DNA of 64,000 nt from Chlorocebus sabaeus. Lineage: Eukaryota > Chordata > Mammalia > Primates > Cercopithecidae. Where the stretch lies: the NCBI RefSeq assembly GCF_047675955.1, contig NC_132915.1:511001-575000 (forward strand), read 5' to 3'. A program made the position numbers and the translations under genes. How positions within the stretch are numbered: position 1 is the first letter of the stretch; each line of letters starts with the position of its first letter. This document shows positions 37,045 through 48,869 of this stretch, piece after piece. The notes beneath the pieces were generated by a model that worked only from the letters and a program-made list of their open reading frames with translations, was not told the DNA's origin and searched no databases.

Positions 37045-37465
37045 GTGACGCGGAGGGTGGGAGCGGGGCTGCTGCGTCCCCGGGCGCGGCGGGAGGTGGC
37101 TGAGTGGCGGCGGCTGCTTGTGCTTTCTTCCAAGCTGGGGGGACCTGGTAAATTCAGAGCGCATTCGAGGGCACAGGCGTCGGAACTGTGAGTTCGTGCG
37201 TGTGTTATTTCCCAGGCTTTCAGGTCAAAACGGCCAGGCAGACGCACGTCCCGGGGCGCTCGGGAAAGTTCACACGAAGCAGGAATCAGCGGGGAGACAG
37301 TGGCGCGCCCTGCAGGCCCAGGCTTGGGATTTCTGCAGCCACGCGCGCGGCTGCCCGACTCGGGCTCTCCTGCCTTCCTGCGGCCCGGGCCGGCTCCGCG
37401 CTCTCCCCGGCGGGCCTCGCCTGCGCCGCCGCGGGGGGAGCCTGCTCTAGACCCCGGCTCTAGGG

Positions 37466-39545
37466 CACAGGACTGGGCTCCCCAGAGAGGGGCAGCTTGT
37501 GAGGTTTCAAACATTTCTCTGTCAGAGTTAGCTCTTACTTGTTAAATTCCTAGATGAGGATCTGTACCGTGACATCAGAAGAAAAGTGGTTCTTAGAAAA
37601 TTTAAAGTTTGTTTCTCCACTTCACTTTTTGAGGATCTGTGCTCACTGGTTTTTCAAGCCGGTTTGTTTTAAAGGAGTCAAGCTTCACTTTGAAGTATAA
37701 GGTGGAGATTATAGTTGCTCCGTTGGAACTCTGATATGTTAAAGGGAAATTCTGTAAAAATGCGGGATGCAAGCAGTAGCCACAGGAGCATTTTAAAAGT
37801 TTTGCTTCTTTTTCAGCTTAATGTATATAAGAAAAACAATTAAAAGCCTATGTTTCATTTTAGCCTCTTTTTTAAAGATAAATTCTTAATTTCTGCAGAT
37901 AAATAGGAATACTGAGGGGAGGGAGGGAAAGTATGGTTTTCTATAGACTATTTTCCGTTAAAATTTAAATAATCAGAAAGCTTAGAAATGTTATTCCTGT
38001 AACTTCTGGAAGTTATAGGAAATGTTACATTTTAACATCAAAGTAAAATTCCAATAAAATAGTTTTTCTTGTAGGAGCACATTTTACATATGTAAAGGAA
38101 GATACAGAAATACTAGAAGTGCTGAAACTTAACCATTTTTGCGAAATTTGTCTGAAAAAAATTTCCTAAAGTGTTGCATACATTTGAGAATTTAGATTAT
38201 TGCTAGAAAGCACATCTTAGGTTTTAATCATGTTCATACCAATGCCTATGAAAAGACCTACCAGGATTTTAGATCCATAGTTAGCCACCACTTGTAAGTA
38301 TCCATTTTGCATTTTTGAAGACTCGTTGATTGACTTTCAAGTACTTGAAATTATGTAAGAGAATACTTTTTTGGCAGCAAAGTCTCATTTCAGATCCCCT
38401 GCTCCCCTATCAAATTCAGGCTACTCCAGGCTCTGTGTCCAGGCTGGAACTCACAGTAGACCTAAGATTATGTCTAAACTCATAGCAGTAAAGTGACGTT
38501 TTGACATAAAAGAACATTTTTATAATGCCGTTTCTGTCTACTTGTTTCCTTGAAAATAGTTTCTGTTGTGATAGGCAGTACCTTAATTTATGAATTATTC
38601 AGCTATTTGTGCAAATGTGTAACTTCAGGGCAGACAGACTTGGTGTTCGCATCACCCTCTCACACGATACACATGGGCAAGGCAGCCTTTTCTGTCCTAT
38701 GGAATGTAGGAAAGTTAAAACATGTCTGGAAAATCTGAGACTTCTGCCCTTGTTCTCCTGAAATTAAATCCATTTTATTTTCAATAGCGTGAATTTCCCT
38801 ACATGTCCAAGAGACTGTTAAGAAATTAATCCTTTGCTCTATTCCTCATAACACTTTTCACAGTTAATCTAGTGTGTAAACTGTCTGGACGAGAATCCAA
38901 AACTGTGCAGAATTTGGAGGAAATGTGACTCCTATGCCTTGTAGACATTAAATCATTCTGTGAAATAAAACTGAAACTTTGGATAGGAGATTGTACAGTA
39001 CTCGCAACACATTTTTATTAAATGAAAACAAGTTCCATTATTTTTCCAGCAATCCTTCATGTAGTTGGACTCACCGTGCTCCCTACCTCCCCCCTGCTCC
39101 TTAGTTGTGGTTGGCTGTCCCTGCAAATGGACAGGTTGTTTTGTCAACTTGATGGCAGAAACCACCTGACAAATTGTAGACATGCAGCTGAAATTTATGC
39201 TTAGTTTGGATTTGATAGAAAATAATATTAGAAAATAAAATGTGACCAAAAAGATATTTATGTTGTCTTGACTGTGTGTCTACGCACAAGAAAGGACAGG
39301 AACTGAGAGTAATGGAATGTTAGTGTTTCCGGCTCCAGAATAAATACCCAAGAGTGAAATTAATTGATAAATTATGTTTCCTGCTTCAGGATTTGCTAAG
39401 AGTGTATGTGTGTGTCCGTACTTGAATCACTTGTCTAACCTGAGGATCGGAGTGGTTGACTTGGTTTCACTGTCCTTTTGTTGCTGTTCATTTTCTCACT
39501 TAGCAACTGTTATGTCATTATCTCTAAAATGTTTTCGTGGCTTAC
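37466..39545. other. AT-rich, repeat-poor stretch after CpG island 2
   Basis: No repeat or coding exon recognised. This would be the start of an intron if the donor at 37044 is used. Confidence 0.6.
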
Positions 39546-39846
39546 TTTTTTTTTTTTTTTTTTTTTGAGACGGAGTCTCGCTCTGTTGCCCAGGCTGAAG
39601 TGCAATGGCGTGATCTCCACTTACTGCAAACTCCGCCTCCCAGGTTCAAGCGATTCTCCTGCCTCAGCCTCCCGAGTAGCTGGGACTACAGGCACATGCC
39701 ACCACACCCAGCTAATTTTTGTATTTTTAGTGGAGATGAGGTTTCACCATGTTGGCCAGGATGGTCTCGATCTCTTGACCTTATGATCCATGTGCCTCGG
39801 CCTCCCAAAGTGTTGGGACTACAGTCATGAGCCACTGTGCCCAGCC
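39546..39846 (-). mobile_element. AluS/Y-like, antisense
   Basis: A run of T leads into GAGACGGAGTCTCGCTCTGT and a full-length complement ending GAGCCACTGTGCCCAGCC. It is the first Alu to the right of the CpG islands. Confidence 0.95.
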
Positions 39847-41499
39847 ATACTTTTTTTTTAACTGTGAGTTTTGATTTTAAAAAACCCTTAATCCTTAATA
39901 GTAAATTTTAACAAGGAGACTATGGAAGGCAAAGGGAGAGATCTCTCTAAGACATACAGTTGAGTTTTTGCACAATGAAGCGAACTAGATTGTTAATACC
40001 TCATACAACCCATCTATTCGCTTTCTAAAGACATTGCAGAGCTATCGTTTCATTAATTACGGTTTGTTACATTTAAAGAGGCATTTCAGTCGTTTTACCA
40101 TTAGCTTTTTAAATATGAAGAATCATCAACCAGATCTGTACTGTAAAGAATGTTTATGAAACTGTAAGTTGATAAATTTGTATTTTTTAGATATGTTCTT
40201 GTTGAGGAATGAGAATCACGCCTGGTCTGAATTTTCATGTGTTGCTGTATAAATTTGCTTTTAATAAATTCTTTTAAATCACCGGATTGTTAATTGACAG
40301 CTATTCTTGCAGACAACATTGTTACCTTATTATTTCTTCTTACTATATTGGGCATTAAGTCCTTTATTTCAATGTGATGAACATTTGACTATCAAGGATG
40401 TGGGTAGATAGCACATGAAATGAGCAAAATCTGGTTCCAATATTTAAGACACACCTTAAAAATGTACATTCTTTTTATAGAAGTTAAAATATAGTTTTCT
40501 TTGAATTCAGTTATTCCTGTTTAAACTCAAAAGAGGATACTATTTTCTGTACATGAAATTCTGAAGATAGGTATTTTCTGTAAGAGCTGAGTTTTTTCCC
40601 GTTTGCTAATCCCTTCTAATTTAGAGGAAAAACTGTATTATCACACTGAATGTTAGTGATGATTGCCTGTTTGTCCATAGGAACACAGTAATTTTGTGCA
40701 TTGTATAGATTACTATTCACCAGGAATACAGGGCTGTATAAAAAGCATTTAACCAAGGAAGAATCATGTCGATATAATTATTAACTAAAATTACTAAATT
40801 CGTAATAAATAATCCTACACCATCTGATTTTGATTTTTGACATATTGGAGTAATGTAGGAAGTTATAGAAAGGATGAAATTCTGGGTTTGGATGAAATGA
40901 CTGTTTTTTTCCCTTGGGAAAAAAATCTGAATGTATTTTATAATTTGTTAGTATTCTGAGTGACAGCGTAAAAACCTGAGCATGTGACTGATGCTGTGCT
41001 TCCTATGTATCTATTTACAGAATATTTGGAAGTTTTTAAATTCTTCCACTTTGTGATTGCTGCTTGCACAGAACCAATGTTAAAATGTTATGACTAAGAC
41101 TGGAGAGACAGTGATAGGTTTCTCGGTGCACACTTCGTGCTGGGAGGTCTTCCCATAGCTACCGGACCGGCTTCAGAGAAATGCTTGGTTTCTGGTTGCC
41201 TGGTCCAGCACTTGGTTAGAGCACATGCCCCAGTCGTTCTCAGTGTTCTTAGGTTTACTTGTGGTAATGAATTTCTTCATAAGGTAGATCTCTCTTTTAA
41301 GTGAATTGTTAGGAAATACTTGTAGCATGATTTCAGAAAAATATTTCAGCTTGAGCTGGAAGCAGAGAAACGGACAGAGGGGAGGGCAGAGAGTTCAGGA
41401 AGGCTACTCAGAGAAACAGTTGACGCAAAGCATTCCTTACTATTATGTCTTTAGAATGTAATTTACGCAAATTCAACCATAGTCTACATTTTATTCTGA
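39847..41499. other. AT-rich intronic stretch
   Basis: No gene and no named repeat seen. It contains several AATAAA-like sequences, expected by chance in AT-rich DNA. Confidence 0.6.
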
Positions 41500-41690
41500 A
41501 CCTTTTTTCTAAAAACATTTCTTGCCATCTTCCCATCTTACAAAAATAATTCCATCTCATTCTTTTTAATAGCTACATAGTATTCCATTGCATGGCTACA
41601 TACCAGGTAGGATGTTTTGATTCATAGACTCAGCTAATCGTTTGTTTTACAGTAAAGGTATATTCATATGCTGGGCTAATTGGAGTTAGC
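41500..41690 (-). mobile_element. Probable old L1 fragment, antisense
   Basis: TTTTTAATAGCTACATAGTA followed by TTCCATTGCATGG is a signature of the complement of L1. The flanks are too diverged to set borders. Confidence 0.55.
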
Positions 41691-41807
41691 AAGTGTCACT
41701 GTTTGTAAATTAGGAACTCAGAATTATAAAATGTATACTCTCCTTCAAGATAAATGCATCAAGTATTAAGTACACCATTATTAATTTAGGTAAGAGCATT
41801 AATTCTT

Positions 41808-42102
41808 TTTGTTGTTGTTGTTGTTGGATACAGAGTCTTGCTCTGTTGCCCAGGCTGAAGTCTACTGGATTAATCGTAGCTCACTGCAGCCTCCAACTGC
41901 TGGGCTCAGATGATCCTCCCTCCTCAGCCTCCCAAATAGCTGTGATTACAGACGCATATCAGCACACCTAATTTGGGGGGTGGGTAGGGGGCGAGATCTC
42001 ACTGTGTTGCTCAGGCTGGTCTGAAACTCCTGGGCTCAAGCCATTCTCCTGTCTAGGCCTTCCAGAGTGCTGGGATTACTGGCGTGAGCTACCACTTGTG
42101 GA
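41808..42102 (-). mobile_element. Old Alu (AluJ-like), antisense
   Basis: It is headed by GTT repeats (41810-41826). The complement is diverged, with a G-rich linker (GGGGGGTGGGTAGGGGGCG) replacing the usual T-rich centre. Confidence 0.88.
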
Positions 42103-45100
42103 AAAAGCATTAATTCTAAGGAAACAAAAAGAAGGAAATTTTTATGAAAATGTGAATGCAAGAAGAGTTAGAAATATTCTTATACTTTAAAGTATTCCAA
42201 TTTCTTTAGGAATATTAAACAAGCCATATATTAAACATGCCATTGTTGTTGTGGCAGGGTGAATAGACGGAATCACTTAGGAATTTACAGTTTCTGTTTC
42301 ATGAGTGGTGATTTTCTTGAGAAGCATAAAATTCAGATCAGGAATGTTTTCCCTTTGGCCCCTTGTAATTGGTCTGGCAGGATCTGGGGTCAGAGAGGTA
42401 GACACAGGGATCCCACGCATCTCTTGTGAAATACTTGGAAATTTTCAGTTTGAGTGTTTATGATGCTTCCGACATATATAACAACATAAAATATTAATGT
42501 ACACATGGTTGTACGAGATCCAGTTGACCAGAGGAGTGCATATTTTGTCATTTAATATTTTTGTGTTAGATTGCATATAGTATATGCTTTTAGCAAGAGT
42601 TAGGGGAATAATAGCATGGGAACGTTTGACCCTTGCAATCTGGAAACGTGAGAATTGTGCCAATACATTATTTCAGATAGTATTTGCTAATGATATGTAT
42701 CTGTTTTAGGTTAGGTTCTGTGATGCCACTTTTAGAAACTTCACAAGCAAACCATGGCTCAAAATTTGCAGTAATCTTTTTGAACTGTAACTATTAGAAT
42801 TTCCCAAAAATCTAATGAATATGGTTTTCTCTGTTTAAAATGAGCTGTGTGAATATTTGCTGCTACTTGAATTTTCTTTCCAAAATTCGTTTATAGACGT
42901 ACTCCCTAACGATGTTTGGTAATCAGAAATAACTGGTTCTGCTGGACAAATATGCACCAATTGATTGATTTTCTTTATTTTGAAGAAAATTTTTTTTCTC
43001 TTAATTATTTGGTGACTTCCTTTGCTGGCAAATCCAATTTTATGCCACACAAATAATGTGAACAGTAGATACTTCTATTTGTAAGTTTTGACAGTTCTTT
43101 AAAATATGTTTTTGCTTCAACATACAGAGGTTTTTCTTTTCTGAATTGTGTTTTCAGCAGCAATTCAAACCAGTGGTATTTTTCCATTATACAAATTACT
43201 AATTTAGAATAAATGCATTTCAGTTCTGTCATGGTATCCTAGTAGGCAGGCTCTTGGGCAGACACTCTGGTATGTGTACATATCACTAAGTTGTCTACTT
43301 TTGTGTCTTAGAAATGTTTATCATTTAAAAAGTAACAGATGGAAGAAGACCATTTGTTGAAGACTGTGGCCTGGCTAGTGTGTGGGCAGTAAAGGCTGAC
43401 CGCCCCTGGATTCTGTGGCTCTGAACATTTTCTGTTTCTTTTTGGGTTATGAGGAGGGAGAACTCTTGGTTTAGTTTTGAGGAACTTCATTGATTATATC
43501 TTAATTTTGCCTTATTGTCGAAAAGCCACGTGAAAATTTATGCAGCGTAGAGATTTTCACTGTGTTTTATTTGGTTCAGAGCCGAGTCTGGAAGATGACT
43601 TAGTTTATAAGTTCTGTCTCGTGTCCTGTAGCCAAGCTTTCCGTCTCCTTTAATGAGGGCACCGTGTGAGTGGATGCCGTTTCCTCCTGTGGACTGGAGG
43701 GGCAACCTGAGGGTCTGCTGAGGTGGTGGGTATGTTTTCTGGGAAGAGTGAAAGGGGATTTGTCTGACTTTGGGGGAACTCTATAAAAATGAAAGATACT
43801 TTGTGTCAGTGGGATCACCTTTTTAATCCAAGGGGCAAAAGAAAACCGGTTTCTGTTGTGCTTCTGCCCAAAGGCCTCCTGCGTGTGACTTTCAAAGGAC
43901 CCTGCTTGTGTTGAATTGCAGCCAGCAAGTCTCCAGCATACAGAATTTGAGATTTCCCCCTCCCCACCGTGTCTTCTGTTTTTGCTCCGTGTAAACAGTT
44001 CCCTGCATAGTAACATAGACAAATATAGCAGAGAATGCTTTTCTGGAAGAAGAATGCTCCCTAAGCATTTTTTAACCATTTTTGGGAAGAATTGATCTTT
44101 CTGTGTGTTTCAGACAGACTGGAGAGGGGGAGGCCATGGCTGTAAATTGAAGTGACATCATATGTATTGCCCCCATTGATCCGCTTTTAGTCTCCAGCCA
44201 GGATAAAAGGAAATGGCATCAGGGAGGAAGCACGCTTCATTTAGGCACAGATCCCAGAGTGATAATGGGGTAATAATAGAACTCACGCCACTGTCAGCCC
44301 TCGGCTGCCTTCGTCCCGGGCTTGTTCTCTGGCTGGGGAGCCGCACGGTGACTTTCTTGTGTGAGGCAGTGGCGCACCAGCTGGGCCTGGCCGGGAGGTG
44401 CTCTCCTCTGCTGTCGGAGGGCTGCAGGCACTGGGGCCTGGAGGCTGCCTTCGCTGGTCTCTTGTCACAGGCCCTGCCTCTGCAAGGTCAGTCGTGAGCC
44501 ATGTCCGATGCGGGAGGGGAGCTGGCCTGTTCTGATCATGCTGACGGAAGAAGTGGCGGCGGGACCTCAGTCGCGTGGGTGGTCTTCTGGGAGCGCGGAG
44601 TGAGTGACGCCCCCATGACAGCAGTAAGAGGCTTTTGGGAGAGTTGGGGTTTTTTTTGTTGAGCTGCCTCTAGTTGAGGAGGGTGGGTTTGGAAAATTCG
44701 TGTTTTCTTTCCAAGAGCATGCGTAAAACCTCTCCCAAACCCCTGGAAGTCGCACAGCTTGCGTCGACTCTGAAGCTGGGAAAACATGCGGTGGACTGTT
44801 TTCTTTGTACAGTTCTTAGTATTTAGCAACTGTGAAATCTTCCATGTCTAGAGTAGAACACAGACTTCTAAAATCCTTAGCAAGCAGCATTTGTACTTGA
44901 CTGACCTCGTGTAGCATTTTATTTCTTGTATTCATTTCAGTAAGTTTTATAGTTCTGTGAAGTTCTCTTGCAAATACCCACATCACTTTGGCACCTTGTA
45001 GTCCTATTTTGTGTAAATTTCCGAGGCAGATGCATTTTAAAAATATTGAGCTGGTCTCCGTATGGAAAAAATAACCCCATCATGGATTTCTTGTTTATGC

Positions 45101-48100
45101 AAAGGAAAGGACTTTTGCATTCCTGTCGCTGTTGAGCTGTGGGTGTGAGCACTGTTAGGCCCCCAGAAATGAAGGCAAGTTGTTTTGATAATGTTTGAAG
45201 AAGGAGCTATTTCTTAGGTGGTGAGGCTCGGCGGTGAGGTCCTTTATTTTTCACAATCGCTCTGTGGTACGACCAAAGCCGCCTCTCTCCCCGCCGGTGC
45301 TGCTGTGTTAAACACAGCTGGCCTTTCAGTCTAAAATTCAGTTAATCTTAAAATGAATAAATAAACGCAGTTGGCCTAGAAGTCACGTGAAGTTTGCTCT
45401 GATTTCCGCGTGGTGGAAGTGGAGTGGTCCACAGAGCATGTCCCACTCCCCCATGCCTGCCCTGGGCTCCTCGCACCGCCCCACCCGCTGCTGCCTTGAG
45501 CACATCTGCTGATATGTGGTCTCTTTCAGTTGCTTTACAAACGTTTCGGTTTATTACATTACCACTACCTCTTCATTTGTAGGGTGGCTTTACGGGGAGC
45601 AAATGTTTATTTTACAAAGAGAAATGTATTGAAGCTATTTAACTACATTTTTGTTTCAGTATCCTCTTTTTAAGGTCTATTATCTCATCCTTTAAAAATG
45701 TTGTCATGTGTATTTTGCGAATAAAAGATGCTTTATTAGTTCTATTGTCTGTGTCCCAAAATAGCATTTGTTCACTGATTTTTTTTTCCCTACTTTTTTC
45801 AGAAACTACATTCCCCGCCATGAGTTAGAATAGTTACAAGTAAAAGCCGGATGGCTACAGGTTGTTTACTAAGTGAGAGTCATTTCAAATCTGTTCAGAA
45901 GAATGGGACTGAGAGAAACCTGGGAGCACGAGGCTGGCTGTGGCAGCGCTGTGGTCGGGGCCTTGTTTAGGGGGAGCAGATACCTGAGGGGAGTGTCCGC
46001 CCTTGCTCCTCACCTCTCAAATGAGAGTCAGTGTGCTCCCTCCCTTCCATCTCACGGTCGCAAGTCTGGGAGCAGAGCTTTAAAGGTTTTCATTGTGTAA
46101 AATTTGGAGAGGACAGAAGCTTCCGTTGATCCTTTTGGTTCTGTTTCTGTGTAGAGATGCGTGAGCTTTCAGCTTAAAAGAAAGCTCAGATTATACAAGT
46201 ATGAATGCAGGTATTTTTATAGGTTCACGTATTGGTAATTGTTGGATTTTAAACTGGAGCTGTATCTGTTGGTTAAACCTAGTTGGGGTAAGTTGAGGAC
46301 CAAGCTATTGTCTTACTCAGGGTTTCTTTGCTCAGTGTGTGTCTTTAGTTTAAACCAAATCCCAAACGAGAGTTCTGACAGGAGGCGTCTTTGTTAGCAC
46401 AAGTGTATAACATGGGGATATGCTTTTCTTTCTCCTCTCCCCTCCCTGTAATTCTGCAGTTTGGCAGGAATGGTTCCTTCTGTATTTAGTCAGCAAACGA
46501 GGCCCCTCTTCTGGCAAAGGGTGTTCTGCTGGTCTGGGTGCCGGTGGTGCCGAGAATTGCTTCTCTGTGAGGCTGAGCCCGTTCCCCGAAGCCTGCCTGC
46601 CTTTGTCTGGAGGGGTCTCGATGCCAGGCTCCTGTTGTCCTCGGACTGTCTGTCTTAAGAAATGCTGCTCACCAGTTTTGAGTGTCTGTGGGGTAGAGCA
46701 GGTCTCCATCCTGTGGTGGCCTGGCCTGGGTACCCCTGGTGGAGCTGCTGTTTGACAGCAGCACAACAAAGGGTAGTAGTGAGATGAAGCAGGGAGAGCC
46801 CACGACTGGGGTCAAAAGGAAGGCACTGGGAAGAGGGCTCAAGGGCTGGAGGGCATTCAGTCAGTGGCCCCGGGAGACGGGTTAGGGGTGCTTGAGGCCA
46901 TGGGTTGAAGGCTCAGCCTCCTGCAGAAAAGCACGTCTCTTGGAACATCATAGGAGGCTGAGGGATGAGATGAACAGCAAGGAGGAGGAGGGCAGAGGGA
47001 GAGAGGAACCAGTCTCACTGGGCTGCCTGGGCAGAAGTGCTGGATACCACACGCGCCCGGCAGTGTTCACGGTGTGAATGGTGAGGGGGCCTGCCAGAGG
47101 CTGGGGCCTGGGGTTGGCCTCTTCTGTGAAACAGATTTCATTTTAATATTGTGTGGTAGATGGGTGATTTTGTTACAAGTAGTTATGTAGTAATTTGATA
47201 TCTTTAAAACATGCTGCAATTACTTGACTTCCCATGAAAAGAAATGGAGCGTTAGTAATTCCTTGGGTCGGAGTCAGTGCTGGTCGTGCTGCAGTTTTGC
47301 TGAAGGCACCTTGTTTCTCCTGAGAGAATAGCCACAGCATGCCTTTCAGATGAAGCGATGCTATGAAGTACAGAATATACCCAAGAACCAAGTGATTGCG
47401 TTGGTGCCTGTCTCCCTTCTTTCTGCCTCTGTCTGTAGGCAAGTGGGACTTTCTCAGAACTTAGAAGGGTGAGGTGAGAAAACAGATACCTTGTGGAATG
47501 GTGCGGTGGGTGTGGTGTTTGCAGTACTTGCTGTCTACCTGTTGCCCCCGCGTACCTTTTGGAAAAATATAAGTGAGTGTGTGAATGAGTGAGGGGGTAA
47601 GGGATAGGGAGGGTCAGGCAGAGTGCACACTTGGGGGCAGAAAGATGAGGAGCAGGAAGGGAAACCAGCACTTTAAAAAAATTGTTTTAGAGCATCAGAA
47701 AGTGGCAGTTAAAATCCAGGTGTTCTTACGAATGTACTGTTGATGTGATACCAGCTTCCAGACCTGTAATTTGGATTGACAGAGATGATCTGCACATACA
47801 CAGGGATGGAGAGAAGCTCGGCAGAGAGAGCCATGGAATTCATAGGGTAAATTTTAAAATCTTGATTTTAGAATAAATGTGTTTCACTTCCTACAAGGCG
47901 TATCTCAAATTGATTATTCCTCCAGTGCACTACAGGGCCCATCTCGCAGGGCCAGCAGTCCTAGCCCTGCTGCCCCGTAGCGAGTAACACGGATGAAGTC
48001 TTACGCGTGCTTCGCTTCATTTCTTGTATTTCGCATACATTGTGTTTTGTTTTTGTACCACGGGAAGACTACCTCCTCTCTTTGCCCTCAACTTGTAACG

Positions 48101-48728
48101 TCACTTTTGACCGTTCCTGTATGAGAACTCAGGAATATGGGTGACCTTGTGTGTCTGTGTGTACAGCGGCACATATAGTTGCTTACGGCCTTTGTAGCTT
48201 TTTGATGGATCATAAGTTTATGATTCTCGTAATGGAGGGAAGACAGTTCTTTCAGTATGTACTCTTTCTCTCTCAGTGTGCAGCAGGTGTATTTACAGAG
48301 CTTATGTGGTGAAAAAGGGACTGCATGCCGCGTCTTATTTCTGTGAAATTTCCAGGTGTTTGCCTATAATTGGATGGCTCCTTGAATCTTTGTCTAGGCT
48401 AAATTGTATTTTCTGGTATATGCGTGCTGTAAAGGAAGAGATCCAGTAAACCACGATAATGTTTTATTAAGATAAGCACAGTTTTGATCTGCTCTAAGTA
48501 TAAAACTGAAATGATTAGTCATGGAAAACGGGGCCTAATCAGACCCCGGAATGCAGCGTCTTCGGGAATACAGACAATATACACCCTGAGGAATCACAAA
48601 AGTCAGCTTCACAGCCTTTCCATGTTGCCGAGATATGCTGAAAGCACCCAGGTTACCCTGGGTATGCGGTCTTCAGTCTGAACATTTGGGTTTACTTTCT
48701 CATCAGCTGAATGGCATTTTCATAGGCT
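42103..48728. other. Alu-free intron before the AOPEP exon
   Basis: 6.6 kb without a recognised interspersed repeat. A GC-richer patch with CpGs at 44.28-44.62 kb could be a small regulatory element. Open frames (for example 43600-44079 and 46350-46769 on the minus strand) show no family resemblance. Confidence 0.55.
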
Positions 48729-48746
48729 GTTTGGTTTTGTCTTTAG
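48729..48746 (+). other. AOPEP: Splice acceptor of the AOPEP exon
   Basis: The sequence GTTTGGTTTTGTCTTTAG ends directly at the first coding base. The tract is T-rich and is interrupted by two G pairs or singles. A plausible branch-point region with CTGAA lies about 35 bases upstream near 48709-48714. Confidence 0.8.
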
Positions 48747-48863
48747 CTTCTTCCAGACCAGCTGGTCTTGCTTCTGGAGCATCTCTTGGAGCAGAAGACT
48801 CTGAGCCACCAAACTCTGCAAAGCCTCCAGAGGACATACCACCTCCAGGATCAGGATGCAGAG
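48747..48863 (+). CDS. AOPEP: Internal coding exon of aminopeptidase O
   Basis: Aminopeptidase O is a zinc metallopeptidase of the M1 family, related to leukotriene A4 hydrolase and aminopeptidase B, and trims N-terminal residues from peptides. This exon encodes 39 residues beginning LLPDQLVLLLEHLLEQ and ending HLQDQDAE. From memory they fit the C-terminal helical domain of human AOPEP, which should continue VRHRWCE in the next exon. The HExxH zinc site lies in exons outside this window. The exon is flanked by a pyrimidine-rich TTTAG acceptor and a GT donor. It is 117 bases long and starts and ends on codon boundaries, so skipping it would keep frame. Reading past the donor gives 27 more codons and a TGA at 48945-48947. 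Residues SHQT replace the SPRT I recall in human. The gene assignment is recognition from memory, not a search. Confidence 0.88.
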
Positions 48864-48869
48864 GTAACC
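48861..48869 (+). other. AOPEP: Weak splice donor of the AOPEP exon
   Basis: The junction reads GAG|GTAACC. The GT and the A residues at +3 and +4 are present, but the usual G at +5 is C, which makes the site weaker than consensus. Confidence 0.75.

Larger units (their letters stand above)
36795..37465 (+). promoter_or_regulatory. CpG island 2, GC-box promoter
   Basis: This block is strongly GC- and CpG-rich. It opens with repeated GGGGCGGGG Sp1-type GC boxes (36821-36865) followed by CpG-rich sequence without a TATA box, the classic layout of a broad housekeeping-type promoter. A donor-like CAG|GTGACG at 37044/37045 suggests transcription to the right, in the AOPEP direction. The island is 11 kb upstream of the AOPEP exon. 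It may drive a shorter AOPEP transcript, a non-coding RNA, or the precursor of downstream microRNAs. Confidence 0.75.
1..48746 (+). other. AOPEP: Upstream AOPEP intron (part)
   Basis: No further AOPEP coding sequence was recognised to the left of the exon. I looked for the residues that should precede it (a basic KRKRREKEE stretch and the IYQDWLE region) and found neither. The whole stretch is therefore taken as the 3' part of one long intron, unless an internal promoter at 33.7-37.5 kb starts its own transcripts. Confidence 0.6.

Noticed and set aside
36789..37514. 241-codon ATG-initiated open frame on the minus strand across CpG island 2
   Set aside because: Stop codons are rare in CpG-rich DNA. 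The translation is low-complexity (arginine, proline, alanine) with no recognisable domain, and other frames in the island are also open.
39478..39830. Open frames of about 100 codons with LPRLKCNGVIS and SSWDYRHMPPHPANF
   Set aside because: These are standard translations of an antisense Alu. The same applies to frames at 1100, 3517, 9456, 11141, 24132, 30795, 32237, 52900, 54193 and 63208.
48160..48180. CAGCGGCACATATAG resembling the start of U6 snRNA
   Set aside because: Only about a dozen bases agree and the following U6 body is absent.
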